From Desulfoplanes sp. (GTDB taxonomy: Bacteria; Desulfobacterota; Desulfovibrionia; Desulfovibrionales; Desulfomicrobiaceae), in the NCBI GenBank assembly GCA_028708105.1, contig JAQVZR010000024.1:1-11895 (forward strand): 11,895 bases of DNA, in the 5' to 3' direction. A model generated the notes under the pieces. It did no database searches. It saw nothing but the letters and a program-made list of their open reading frames with translations, and had not been told where the DNA came from. A program made the position numbers and the translations under genes. Below, piece by piece: positions 1 to 7,303 of this stretch (the first letter of the stretch is position 1; each line of letters starts with the position of its first letter).

Positions 1-1361
1 TGTCTCCGGACTCCATGCCTGTGGGTGGGACGGACCTTGGCGCAGCCATAGAAATGGCCATGCAGGCCTTTGATCCCGAAGAATCCTCGGACAAGGCCAT
101 CATCCTGATTACCGACGGGGAAAAAACGCTGGGGGACCCCCTGGGCATGGCCAAAAAAGCAGCCGACGAACACATCAAAATTTTCTGCATCGGTATCGGC
201 AACCCCCAGGGCGCGCCCGTCCCAGGGGGAGAGACAGGCTTTGTCAAAGATGAACACGGGACAATCCTGCTCTCCAAACTAGACGAACAGACCCTGCGCC
301 AGATTGCAGCTATCACGGGGGGGGGCTATGTTCAGTCCACCACCGGCGACATGGACCTGGATACCATTTACAATCAGGAAATCCGGGGGACCATGAAAGC
401 ATCCACCCTGAGCGGGGGCAAGAAAAAAACCTCCATCGACCGGTATGCCTGGCTGCTGGGCCTGGCTCTTGCCGCCCTTGTAACCGATCTGCTCATCCTG
501 TGTCCCAAAAACGCGCTCTTTGCCTTCCTGCTTCTGACAGGCCTGACCGCTGTCCCCAGCCAGGCCCGGGCAAACCCCTTCACCACCCAGGGGCAGATGG
601 GCGTGCAGGCTTATGTGCGTAAAGAATATCCTGCAGCCCGAAAACATTTTCTTAAAGCACAGGTGGATGATCCCGAAAACCCCGACCTGGCCTATAACCT
701 TGGGAACACGGCCTATAGGGAAGGTCATTTCGAGGAAGCAGCAACTTTTTTTGCCACAGCAGCCACGTCCAAAGATCATGACATGCAGCACAATGCTCTG
801 TACAACCAGGGCAATGCACTGGTTCGCTTGCACAAGCTGGACGAGGCATTAAAGGCCTATGAACAGGCGGCACAGCTCGCCCCTGACGATAAGGATACCC
901 AAGACAACATCACCTTTGTCAAAAAAATGCAGGCACAACAAAAACAGCAGAAAAAACAGGATCAGGGAAAGAAAAAACAGGACCAAAAGGAAGGCAACGA
1001 GAAGTCAACGCAGAACAAACAACCAGCAGACGAACAGAAAAAAACGCCGAACGGAAAGGGACAGGGGGATAACAGCACTCAACAGAACCCTGCTCCTGAC
1101 AGGACGGATCAAGCCAAAACAAATTCCTCACACCAGCATCAGGACATTTCCAAATCAGCCAAAACACCGGATGCTATAGCTCAAAAAGATTTACCCAAAC
1201 AGCAAGAACAACAAGCAGCTCAGGGCAAACCGCAGGACAAACCCAAAACGCAAACACCGGCCCAAGCCCACGATGCAAATATGCTCAACCGTCTCAAAGA
1301 TCACCCGGGCCAGGCCCTGATGCCCAGGTATGAAAAGCGGACCGTGGAGAAAGATTGGTAA
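1..1361 (+). CDS. Bat-type VWA-TPR fusion membrane protein (5' partial)
   Basis: The reading frame is open from the first bases of the window, so the true start lies upstream. Numbering from the ATG at 15, residues 1-120 are the second half of a von Willebrand A domain. The MIDAS threonine sits in GGTDLGAAI (T6) and the MIDAS aspartate in LITDGE (D34); the DxSxS loop must be upstream. Two hydrophobic segments follow (about 144-162 and 166-181). Then come TPR-like repeats (about 196-300, with YNLGN and YNQGNAL), a Gln/Lys-rich low-complexity tail (about 300-420), and a C-terminus (LMPRYEKRTVEKDW) typical of BatB/BatC proteins. Bat proteins usually sit with a MoxR ATPase and BatA in an envelope stress or metal-dependent adhesion complex; those genes would be upstream and are not visible. 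The gene converges on trmI and no batD-like gene follows. A run of nine G lies in the coding sequence at 317-325. Family call is secure; the exact role is not. Confidence 0.9.
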   Translation, partial: SPDSMPVGGTDLGAAIEMAMQAFDPEESSDKAIILITDGEKTLGDPLGMAKKAADEHIKIFCIGIGNPQGAPVPGGETGFVKDEHGTILLSKLDEQTLRQIAAITGGGYVQSTTGDMDLDTIYNQEIRGTMKASTLSGGKKKTSIDRYAWLLGLALAALVTDLLILCPKNALFAFLLLTGLTAVPSQARANPFTTQGQMGVQAYVRKEYPAARKHFLKAQVDDPENPDLAYNLGNTAYREGHFEEAATFFATAATSKDHDMQHNALYNQGNALVRLHKLDEALKAYEQAAQLAPDDKDTQDNITFVKKMQAQQKQQKKQDQGKKKQDQKEGNEKSTQNKQPADEQKKTPNGKGQGDNSTQQNPAPDRTDQAKTNSSHQHQDISKSAKTPDAIAQKDLPKQQEQQAAQGKPQDKPKTQTPAQAHDANMLNRLKDHPGQALMPRYEKRTVEKDW

Positions 1362-1403
1362 AACGCGAAGGACGTGATGCCTGCGCCCGGAACCTTCAGA
1401 CCG

Positions 1404-2183
1404 CTATCCTGGACACGGGTATCGCGTCGTTTTCCGTGCAAAAATCAAAAAGCCGGTATGCGCCACCATCCGGTCGTCGGGGCGCAAACGTTCTGCGTTG
1501 ACCTTATACTTGCGCAGTAGAATTTCCAAAACCTCTACTTCACCAAACGAACTTTTTTCGATTCCGGCTAAAAGGTCCTGGACCTGGTTGGTCGTGGGGA
1601 GCAAAAAGCCAATAGTCCCTCCAGGGGTCATGGCTGCAGCAGCTTGATCAAGATATTCCCAAGGAGTACGCACATCCAGAAAAAGCGCATCCACTTCGGT
1701 CTGCTCAAAGCCCTCCGCGATGTCCTTGCTGAACCATTGCACCCGGGAAGCCAGACCAGCCCAATCCAGATTCTGCCTGCACAACTCGCTGAACTCCTCA
1801 CGCCGATCGTATGAAAATACGGTTCCTGTGTCGCCAACGAACCAGGCCAGAGCGAGGGTCATCCCTCCTGATCCGCTTCCCGCTTCAACAACCCGTTTAC
1901 CGGGACCAACGCCAAGACGGAGCATCGTGTACCCGATATCTTTGGGATACATGATCTGCGTATGACGTTTTACGCCCTTGATAAGATCGTATAATGTTGG
2001 CAATAAGATGGAATAAGGTCGCCCCAGATGGGTCAATGCCTGTCCTCCGAATCCCTGTTCCAGGACATCGGCCATTTCCAGTTTCCCGTCATGGGTATGC
2101 AGGGTTACTTCCGGATTTACAATCCGAAAGTAACGCTTGCCCTTGGGGCTCACTAACATTACCAATTGACCAGCTTGCGGCAT
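1404..2183 (-). CDS. trmI: tRNA (adenine-58-N1)-methyltransferase TrmI
   Basis: This 259-residue protein matches bacterial TrmI, which methylates N1 of A58 in the tRNA T-loop using S-adenosylmethionine. The N-terminus (residues 1-70) is the small beta domain of the family. The Rossmann methyltransferase fold follows, with the SAM loop VVEAGSGSGG (98-107), an acidic ribose-binding region (SYDRREEF, 124-131) and the motif IV region FLDVRTPWEYL (168-178), where most relatives have DLPxPW. The family end motif RMVAHTGFLIFARK is present. The frame stays open 81 codons further upstream, to 2426. That extension has no TrmI similarity and covers a good promoter (TTGACA at 2239-2234), so I chose the ATG at 2183, with a purine-rich AGAGAG a few bases before it. 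It is transcribed towards the bat gene; the 42-nt gap shows no clear terminator. Confidence 0.9.
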   Translation of the reverse strand: MPQAGQLVMLVSPKGKRYFRIVNPEVTLHTHDGKLEMADVLEQGFGGQALTHLGRPYSILLPTLYDLIKGVKRHTQIMYPKDIGYTMLRLGVGPGKRVVEAGSGSGGMTLALAWFVGDTGTVFSYDRREEFSELCRQNLDWAGLASRVQWFSKDIAEGFEQTEVDALFLDVRTPWEYLDQAAAAMTPGGTIGFLLPTTNQVQDLLAGIEKSSFGEVEVLEILLRKYKVNAERLRPDDRMVAHTGFLIFARKTTRYPCPG

Positions 2184-2211
2184 GGAATCTCTCTTTTTTT
2201 GTTTGGGGCGA

Positions 2212-2239
2212 GGTATCCCGGGAGCAGTAAATCTGTCAA
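2212..2239 (-). promoter_or_regulatory. Candidate sigma-70 promoter of trmI
   Basis: On the minus strand a perfect -35 box TTGACA (2239-2234) is followed after 16 nt by GATACC (2217-2212), a weak -10 with 3 of 6 consensus bases. Transcription would begin near 2204, leaving a leader of about 20 nt before the ATG at 2183. This supports the short trmI start. The rest of the 255-nt gap between trmI and the divergent radical SAM gene holds no recognisable gene. Confidence 0.45.
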
Positions 2240-2438
2240 GAATAGGACATGCCCCTGAAAGTCCCGATGAACCATGCCTTTGTGCGGAAATGCGATGCAG
2301 CGTGTTTGAACAAAAACACGTTCCTGCATGGGGTATCCCAGGCACGGATTTCGTTGCAGAATCTACAAGAGTTACAGACGTTTTGCCCCATAGTGTCTGC
2401 ATGCATACATCTTTCATTGTTGACAAGGAATTGTTTTC

Positions 2439-3398
2439 ATGAATTTTAAATATGTTTTTGGCCCCGTTCCTTCCGGCAGGCTGGGACGGTCTCTAGGTCT
2501 TGATCTGCTGGGAAACGCTATATGTGACTTCGACTGTCTGTATTGTGAAGTCGGCCGGACACGCATCCATACGCAAGAACGAAAACCATGGGTTCCGACC
2601 CACGCCATTCTGCAAGAACTTGAACAATGGCTCCAGCTCGACCTGCCAAAACCGGATTTCATTACCCTGGGCGGCAAAGGCGAACCCTGCCTGAACAGTG
2701 ACATGGGTGCTATCATTGAGGGGGTCCATACTCTTGCCCCGGATATCCCCGTGGCGGTATTAACCAATGCCACTCTCCTCGCCGACCCCGAGGTCCAGAA
2801 AGAACTCAGTGCAGCCCAGGTTGTTCTGCCCTCCATGGATACCCTGGTTGAGACCGAATTTATACGTTTGAACAAACCATGTCCGGGACTCACCCTGCCA
2901 GGTATTTCCCAGGGTATACTGGACTGGGCGTCACATTTTGCAGGCAAAATCTATCTTGAAATCCTTCTCGTTGCCGGCATCAACGACACAGAAAAGAATC
3001 TCGAAAAGCTCACAACATTCTGTCACAAACTTCAGCCCAACCGCATCGATGTGGTCACCATGACCCGCCCCGGGGCAGATATTGCGGCCCACCCGGTGGA
3101 CCATACAACACTTGCCCTCTGGCAAAACGCATTGGGAGCACAACGTACGCTGATCAGCGCCGCAGATCTCAGCAAGCGTGGAGTACCTATTTGCATACAG
3201 CCAGACCAGCTTGAAAAAGCCATCATAAATTCCATTACCATCCGTCCCCAGACACCTGCTCAGATTGCAGCGGCCATGGGTACCAGACTTGTGGACGTGG
3301 AAAAAATACTGTCCCGCCTTCTCAAAATCGGACATATTATTCGGATCACCCAAGACAACGAGTGGTACTATTCCCTTGCCAATCAGGAGAAGGGATAA
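2439..3398 (+). CDS. Radical SAM protein, COG0731/TYW1-like, with C-terminal winged helix
   Basis: This is a 319-residue radical SAM enzyme. The 4Fe-4S cluster motif CxxxCxxC is CDFDCLYC (C29, C33, C36), preceded by the glycine-rich N-terminus FGPVPSGRLGRSLGLDLL that marks the COG0731 'Fe-S oxidoreductase' group, distantly related to the wyosine enzyme TYW1. The GGKGEPCLN segment (around residue 75) is the SAM-binding GGE-like region. Residues about 260-319 look like a winged helix-turn-helix (AIINSITIRPQTPAQIAAAMG onward), a common tail in this group. The start is supported by AAGGAA at 2425-2430, 8 nt before the ATG. The substrate is not known to me. RNA-modification neighbours (trmI divergent, queH downstream) fit a nucleic-acid-related role but do not prove it. 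Confidence 0.8.
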   Translation: MNFKYVFGPVPSGRLGRSLGLDLLGNAICDFDCLYCEVGRTRIHTQERKPWVPTHAILQELEQWLQLDLPKPDFITLGGKGEPCLNSDMGAIIEGVHTLAPDIPVAVLTNATLLADPEVQKELSAAQVVLPSMDTLVETEFIRLNKPCPGLTLPGISQGILDWASHFAGKIYLEILLVAGINDTEKNLEKLTTFCHKLQPNRIDVVTMTRPGADIAAHPVDHTTLALWQNALGAQRTLISAADLSKRGVPICIQPDQLEKAIINSITIRPQTPAQIAAAMGTRLVDVEKILSRLLKIGHIIRITQDNEWYYSLANQEKG

Positions 3399-3534
3399 CA
3401 CCCAAACAAAATTTCATGATGATCAAGGTTAAAGGTGCCTTTTTTTTGCAGCGCGCAGAGCACGCCCACGTCCATCCGGATTTCGGCCGCACACCTTGTA
3501 CCATCACCAACTTTTCATGACTATCGAGGAAATT

Positions 3535-5007
3535 ATGGCCGACAACAAAAGTCGACGTAAGATGTTTATCAGCGTCCTGCCCGGAGAGCAGGTCGAAGTG
3601 GTCCTGGCCCAGGATGGCCGGGTTGAAGAATATTACGTAGAAATGGTCCACCAAAGCAAAACCAAAGGTAATATTTACAAGGGCAAAATCCATAACATTG
3701 ATTCAGCCCTGCAGGCAGCGTTCATCTCCTACGGGGCCGCAAAAAACGGTTTTCTGCAGGTGGATGAGGTCCATCCTGAATATTATCAACAGGGAACCAA
3801 ACGGAAAAAAGGCAACAAGTATCCTCTCTTACAAGAAGCCCTCAGACCAGGCCAGGAAATCCTGGTCCAAGTGGTCAAAGACCCCACCGGCTCCAAAGGT
3901 GCGTTTCTGACCACCTATATTTCCCTTCCCGGCAGATATATCGTTCTCACTCCAGGACGTGAACAGCTGGGAATTTCCAGAAAAATCGAAGACACCAAGG
4001 AAAGAGCACGCCTGCGAGCCATCTTTGAAGAGCTCAAAATTCCCGAAGGGCTGGGCCTTATCGTCCGCACTGTCAGTGAAGGCCAGAGCAAGACCAGCCT
4101 GGCTCGCGATTTCCAATTTCTCAAACGACTGTGGAAAGATGTACGCAAACGAGGTGTGGAGTCCCCAACCCCAAGCCTGGTTTATGAAGAGAAGGATTTG
4201 GCCTTCCGCGCAGTTCGCGACTATTTCACCCAGGACGTGAGCGAAATCTGGGTCGACCATGACGAAACAAGCAAACTGGTCAAAGAAACCGTGACCTTGC
4301 TCTATCCACGTCGAACAAAAATGGTCAAACAACATACGGATTTCGAGAATACCCTGTTTGAACGTTTCAATATCGAAAACCAGCTCAGCCAGATCTTCAG
4401 CAGAGAGGTCAATCTCCCCAGCGGCGGTGAACTCTGTTTCGATCAGGCCGAAGCCCTGATGGCTGTGGATATCAACTCCGGTAAAATCGGCGGCAAGAAA
4501 AATTTCAAGGAAATGGCCCTGCGCACCAATCTTGAAGCAGCTGAAGAAATCCCCCGCCAATTGCGCCTGCGCGATGTAGGCGGACAAGTCGTAATCGATT
4601 TCATTGAAATGAAGGACCGCAACCACATTTTACAGGTGGAAAAAACCCTCAAGGCCGCCATCAAAGGCGACAAGGCCAGAACCGACGTGGGCCGGATTTC
4701 CAAATTCGGGCTCATGGAAGTCATCCGCCAGCGGTTGGGCACATCGGCACTTTCCCTGAGCATGGAACCCTGCCCCCACTGCCACGGAGTGGGTGTACGA
4801 CGCAACCTTGAATGGCGGTCCATGCAGACCCTCAAGGAAATCTATCGTCAACTGCGCCGAAAAGATTGTCCGTCCCCCTTTGAATACTACACCAGCCCCG
4901 ATCTCCTGGCCCATATTCTGAATCACAAACGGGATATGATCCATCAGTTTGAACAGGAATTTGCCAAAGACATCTTTCTCAAATCCAACGATGCAGGTAT
5001 CGTCTAA
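3535..5007 (+). CDS. rng: Ribonuclease E/G family protein
   Basis: This 490-residue endoribonuclease of the RNase E/G family would take part in rRNA 5'-end maturation and mRNA turnover in the cytoplasm. Counting from the chosen start, an S1-like RNA-binding region covers about 35-120 (GNIYKGKIHNIDSALQAAF, then GFLQVDEV). The catalytic DNase I-like region carries the two Mg-binding aspartates in LMAVDINSGK (D312) and VVIDFIEMKD (D355). The zinc-link CPHCHG (C413, C416) follows, which in this family joins subunits. The length matches RNase G; there is no long disordered degradosome scaffold as in RNase E. The frame opens earlier (TTG 3496, ATG 3517), but GAGG at 3526-3529 sits 5 nt before the ATG at 3535, which best fits translation. 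It lies 136 nt downstream of the radical SAM gene and 114 nt upstream of queH. Confidence 0.93.
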   Translation: MADNKSRRKMFISVLPGEQVEVVLAQDGRVEEYYVEMVHQSKTKGNIYKGKIHNIDSALQAAFISYGAAKNGFLQVDEVHPEYYQQGTKRKKGNKYPLLQEALRPGQEILVQVVKDPTGSKGAFLTTYISLPGRYIVLTPGREQLGISRKIEDTKERARLRAIFEELKIPEGLGLIVRTVSEGQSKTSLARDFQFLKRLWKDVRKRGVESPTPSLVYEEKDLAFRAVRDYFTQDVSEIWVDHDETSKLVKETVTLLYPRRTKMVKQHTDFENTLFERFNIENQLSQIFSREVNLPSGGELCFDQAEALMAVDINSGKIGGKKNFKEMALRTNLEAAEEIPRQLRLRDVGGQVVIDFIEMKDRNHILQVEKTLKAAIKGDKARTDVGRISKFGLMEVIRQRLGTSALSLSMEPCPHCHGVGVRRNLEWRSMQTLKEIYRQLRRKDCPSPFEYYTSPDLLAHILNHKRDMIHQFEQEFAKDIFLKSNDAGIV

Positions 5008-5121
5008 ACCAGGACGTCGCATGCAAAACGGGCTTTCGCCTCAACAGCGTACCCCGCAAACAGAAATCCCCCTAGGGCTGCCCGTCTCCCCTTTCACCCA
5101 CAAAAGCATCAGGTCCGTTGT

Positions 5122-5688
5122 ATGGCACCCAAACGCATTCTCCTTCACATCTGCTGTGGCCCCTGTGCCATCTATCCCGTTCAAGCCCTGCGCGAACAGG
5201 GATTTGAGGTCATTGGCCTGTATTTCAATCCGAACATCCATCCATTGCAGGAATATTTAAAACGCAGAGAAGGGTTGGTCGAAACAGCCGAGCGTCTGAA
5301 GCTGAAGGTTATCTATAAAGACGCAGATTATGACCCTAAGACGTATCTGCGTGCAGTGGCCTTCCGCGAAGCCAACCGCTGTTTCCACTGCTACACCATG
5401 CGGTTGGAAAAAACCTGGTCTGTAGCCAAAAGAGGTGGGTTCGATGCCTTTTCCACCACCCTGCTGTACAGTAAATTCCAAAAACACGAACTCATTGCCA
5501 GCCTGGGGCGAGACATAGCAGGACAGGGCCAGACAGCCTTCCACTACCAGGACTTTCGCCAAGGCTGGAAACAAGGCATTGATCTTTCCAAAGAGTGGGG
5601 CATCTACAGACAGCAATACTGCGGATGTATTTATAGCGAAATGGAAAGGTATCATAGTGACCTTGAAAAGGTGATTGAAAAAAAATGA
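5122..5688 (+). CDS. queH: Epoxyqueuosine reductase QueH
   Basis: This 188-residue protein belongs to the QueH (former DUF208) family, which reduces epoxyqueuosine to queuosine in tRNA, the last step of Q synthesis, and is unrelated to QueG. Visible motifs are the tandem cysteines in LLHICCGPC (C11, C12, C15), the ANRCFHCYTMRL segment (C87, C90), the STTLLYSKFQKHE segment, and the C-terminal QQYCGC (C167, C169). Together these supply the Fe-S cluster ligands and the redox disulfide of the family. Length is normal for QueH. Ribosome-binding signals are modest (AGG about 10 nt before the ATG). It is probably co-transcribed with the ribonuclease gene upstream. The gene ends just before the repeat-rich intergenic region, with no clear terminator of its own. 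Confidence 0.93.
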   Translation: MAPKRILLHICCGPCAIYPVQALREQGFEVIGLYFNPNIHPLQEYLKRREGLVETAERLKLKVIYKDADYDPKTYLRAVAFREANRCFHCYTMRLEKTWSVAKRGGFDAFSTTLLYSKFQKHELIASLGRDIAGQGQTAFHYQDFRQGWKQGIDLSKEWGIYRQQYCGCIYSEMERYHSDLEKVIEKK

Positions 5689-5790
5689 TGCAGGGTTGGG
5701 ATAGGTTTTTAGGTGTTAGGTTTTACGTGATAAGCCAAAACCAGTTTGAAATATTAAGTTTCCATTCACTCCGGGGAATACATCGAGGTC

Positions 5791-5817
5791 TGTAGGGGCT
5801 CCCCCCCGTGGGTGCCC
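5791..5817 (+). repeat. REP-like GC-rich repeat, copy 1
   Basis: A 27-nt unit beginning TGTAGGGGC and ending GTGGGTGCCC, with GGGC/GCCC ends able to pair. It matches the reverse complement of 5884-5910 at 23 of 27 positions. The GTAGGGGC...GCCC form resembles REP sequences mobilised by REP-associated tyrosine transposases in many bacteria; this link is from memory of the family, not from a search. Confidence 0.6.
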
Positions 5818-5883
5818 TTTTCGGATAACACCTCCAGCCTACGGATTCTGAACATATAAGGGGCAGACCCATGTGCCCATAAG

Positions 5884-5910
5884 GGGCAGCCACGGGGGGC
5901 GGCCCCTACG
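5884..5910 (-). repeat. REP-like GC-rich repeat, copy 2 (inverted)
   Basis: This is the inverted partner of the copy at 5791-5817 (23 of 27 identical when reverse complemented). The copy itself has GGGGC/GCCCC ends and can form a hairpin. The two copies lie about 66 nt apart head to head, like a bacterial interspersed mosaic element. A transcript through the pair could fold into one long hairpin and act as a transcript 3'-end stabiliser for queH. Confidence 0.6.
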
Positions 5911-5913
5911 ATT

Positions 5914-5992
5914 GGTTCATCCGGGTAATGCCAACATGGCATCTAGAATGCCTCTTGTATGGTGCAACAGATGCTCTTTTGCCGGATGAGCC
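5914..5992. repeat. Inverted repeat with nested hairpin
   Basis: GGTTCATCCGG (5914-5924) pairs with CCGGATGAGCC (5982-5992) at 10 of 11 positions. Between them ATGCC (5928-5932) and GGCAT (5938-5942) form a smaller hairpin with a 5-nt loop. No T-tract follows, so it is not a classic terminator. It may be part of the surrounding repeat unit. Confidence 0.4.
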
Positions 5993-6076
5993 ATACATTC
6001 CTCATAGTCGTTTCAATTCACGCGAATGAAGGGTTCCCCCTTAAAACTTAACACCTAAAACTACCCTCCCCCCCTC

Positions 6077-7228
6077 ATGCTCCTTTACATCCACGTTCCC
6101 TTCTGTCGCAGCAAATGCCGCTACTGCGCCTTTGCCTCCGGGCCTTTCAGTACAGAGGCCATGCATTGCTATGTGCATCTGCTCATCCGGGAGATGATCT
6201 TCTGGAAAGAACGGATCGCCCCCCGGCAGATTGAAACCATCTATTTCGGCGGTGGGACCCCTTCGCTGGTAGCGGCCGCAGATCTGGCCCGTATCCTGGA
6301 TGCGATTTTTTCTCTTTTTGATGTCCATAGCGACGCAGAAATCACCCTGGAAGGCAATCCCGAATCAGCCAATGACCCGGCGTATCTCCAAGCCCTTTAT
6401 TCCCTGGGCGTGAACCGACTGAGCCTGGGGGTACAGAGCCTGAATCCCCGACATCTAGCCATGCTGGGCAGAATCCATTCTCCCGAACAGGCGATACAGA
6501 CCGTTACACGAGCCCGCGAAGCCGGGTTCCAGAATATCAGCCTGGATTGTATATGGGGCATCCCGGGCCAACGTCCCGACGACTGGTTTAAACAGATCGA
6601 ACAGTTTACAGCCCTGCACCCGGAGCACCTGTCCTGCTATGGTCTGAGTGTTGAACCGGGCACTCCCCTCGAACGGGACGTGGATCAGAGACTCCTGATT
6701 CTGCCAACCCAGGATGACCAGGCCAGAATGTTCCTTGAAGGCACAGCACTCCTTACATCATACGGCTATCATCAGTACGAAATTTCCAATTATGCTCTCA
6801 AGGGATACCAAAGCCAGCACAACAGCGGGTATTGGGAGGGTCGTGAATATCTCGGTCTGGGACCTTCGGCAGTCTCTACCGTGGACCATAAACGCTGGCA
6901 AAACCCCCTGACCCTCACCGCCTATGAAACAGCGGTGCACCAAAAGACCCTAGACGGCCATCCCCAGGAACTGGACCCCACGGACCTGCGCAACGAACAT
7001 ATCATGCTTTCTTTGCGTACGTCCAAAGGACTAGACCTGCGTGCCTACGAACAGACCTACGGCATACCGTTTCTAGGAACATACCAAAATCTGATAGAAG
7101 CCTTGCACCAAAACAATCTTGCGCATATCAAAGAAGGATCTCTCTGCCTCACGCCCCAAGGCATGCTCGTCAGCAACAGCATCATTGCCGATTTCATGGA
7201 CACGCCAACGTCATCCAAAACCCAGTAA
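6077..7228 (+). CDS. hemW: HemW-like radical SAM protein (heme chaperone family)
   Basis: This 383-residue protein has the HemW/HemN-type radical SAM core. The cluster motif is CRSKCRYC at the very N-terminus (C10, C14, C17), followed by AFAS, where HemN would have the extra cysteine of its CxxxCxxCxC motif. It also has YFGGGTPS (residues 56-63), GNPES, LSLGVQS and a HemW-type C-terminal domain. Full length (about 380) and the missing HemN extension favour HemW, which binds and delivers heme, over a true coproporphyrinogen III dehydrogenase; older annotations often confuse the two. The start is fixed because an in-frame stop lies at 6056-6058 and the cysteine motif begins at residue 10. It has no Shine-Dalgarno sequence: the ATG follows a pyrimidine tract with seven C (6068-6074). 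murI follows after 75 nt, probably in the same transcript. Confidence 0.88.
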   Translation: MLLYIHVPFCRSKCRYCAFASGPFSTEAMHCYVHLLIREMIFWKERIAPRQIETIYFGGGTPSLVAAADLARILDAIFSLFDVHSDAEITLEGNPESANDPAYLQALYSLGVNRLSLGVQSLNPRHLAMLGRIHSPEQAIQTVTRAREAGFQNISLDCIWGIPGQRPDDWFKQIEQFTALHPEHLSCYGLSVEPGTPLERDVDQRLLILPTQDDQARMFLEGTALLTSYGYHQYEISNYALKGYQSQHNSGYWEGREYLGLGPSAVSTVDHKRWQNPLTLTAYETAVHQKTLDGHPQELDPTDLRNEHIMLSLRTSKGLDLRAYEQTYGIPFLGTYQNLIEALHQNNLAHIKEGSLCLTPQGMLVSNSIIADFMDTPTSSKTQ

Positions 7229-7303
7229 GTTCTCATGTACGGCAAACTTTTCAGTCAATTTTTGCTTCCCTGAATCTCACCAACCTATCCTAAGGTCAGC
7301 AGC

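Larger units (their letters stand above)
5707..6060. repeat. 354-bp intergenic unit bounded by inverted repeats (MITE-like candidate)
   Basis: The left arm TTTTAGGTGTTAGGTTTTA (5707-5725) and the right arm TTAAAACTTAACACCTAAAA (6041-6060) are reverse complements with one mismatch in 19. They enclose most of the 388-nt gene-free stretch between queH and hemW. Inside are two REP-like copies in opposite orientation (5791-5817 and 5884-5910), repeated ATAAGGGGCAG boxes (5857-5867 and 5879-5889 approximately) and a hairpin (5914-5992). No open frame of note is present and I see no convincing target-site duplication. It could be a non-autonomous transposable element, a composite of older repeats, or a processed structured RNA. 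The symmetry is directly visible; the mobile-element reading is inference. Confidence 0.5.

Noticed and set aside
2212..2344. Direct repeat GGTATCCC(G/A)GG in the trmI-radical SAM gap (2212-2222 and 2334-2344)
   Set aside because: Only 11 nt, two copies, one overlapping the -10 region; not distinguishable from chance.
2184..2426. Upstream in-frame extension of trmI (81 codons, ATG at 2426)
   Set aside because: No similarity to TrmI N-termini, no ribosome site, composition like non-coding DNA, and it spans the likely TTGACA promoter.
2414..2947. 177-codon minus-strand ORF opposite the radical SAM gene
   Set aside because: A composition shadow of the well-supported plus-strand gene; no domain or motif.
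3425..3447. Possible terminator AAGG...CCTT with eight T
   Set aside because: The stem is only 4 bp with a 9-nt loop, too weak to call despite the T-tract.
3416..3520. 34-codon ORF upstream of the ribonuclease gene, beginning MMIKVKGAFF
   Set aside because: No ribosome-binding site and a T8 tract inside; could be a leader peptide, but nothing beyond an open frame supports it.
3829..4626. 265-codon minus-strand ORF opposite the ribonuclease gene
   Set aside because: Antisense shadow of conserved RNase E/G coding sequence; the protein has no recognisable family.
6008..6034. Sequence starting GTCGTTTCAATTCACGCG, like the end of some CRISPR repeats
   Set aside because: Only one copy, no spacer periodicity and no cas genes; at most an orphan fragment, more likely chance.
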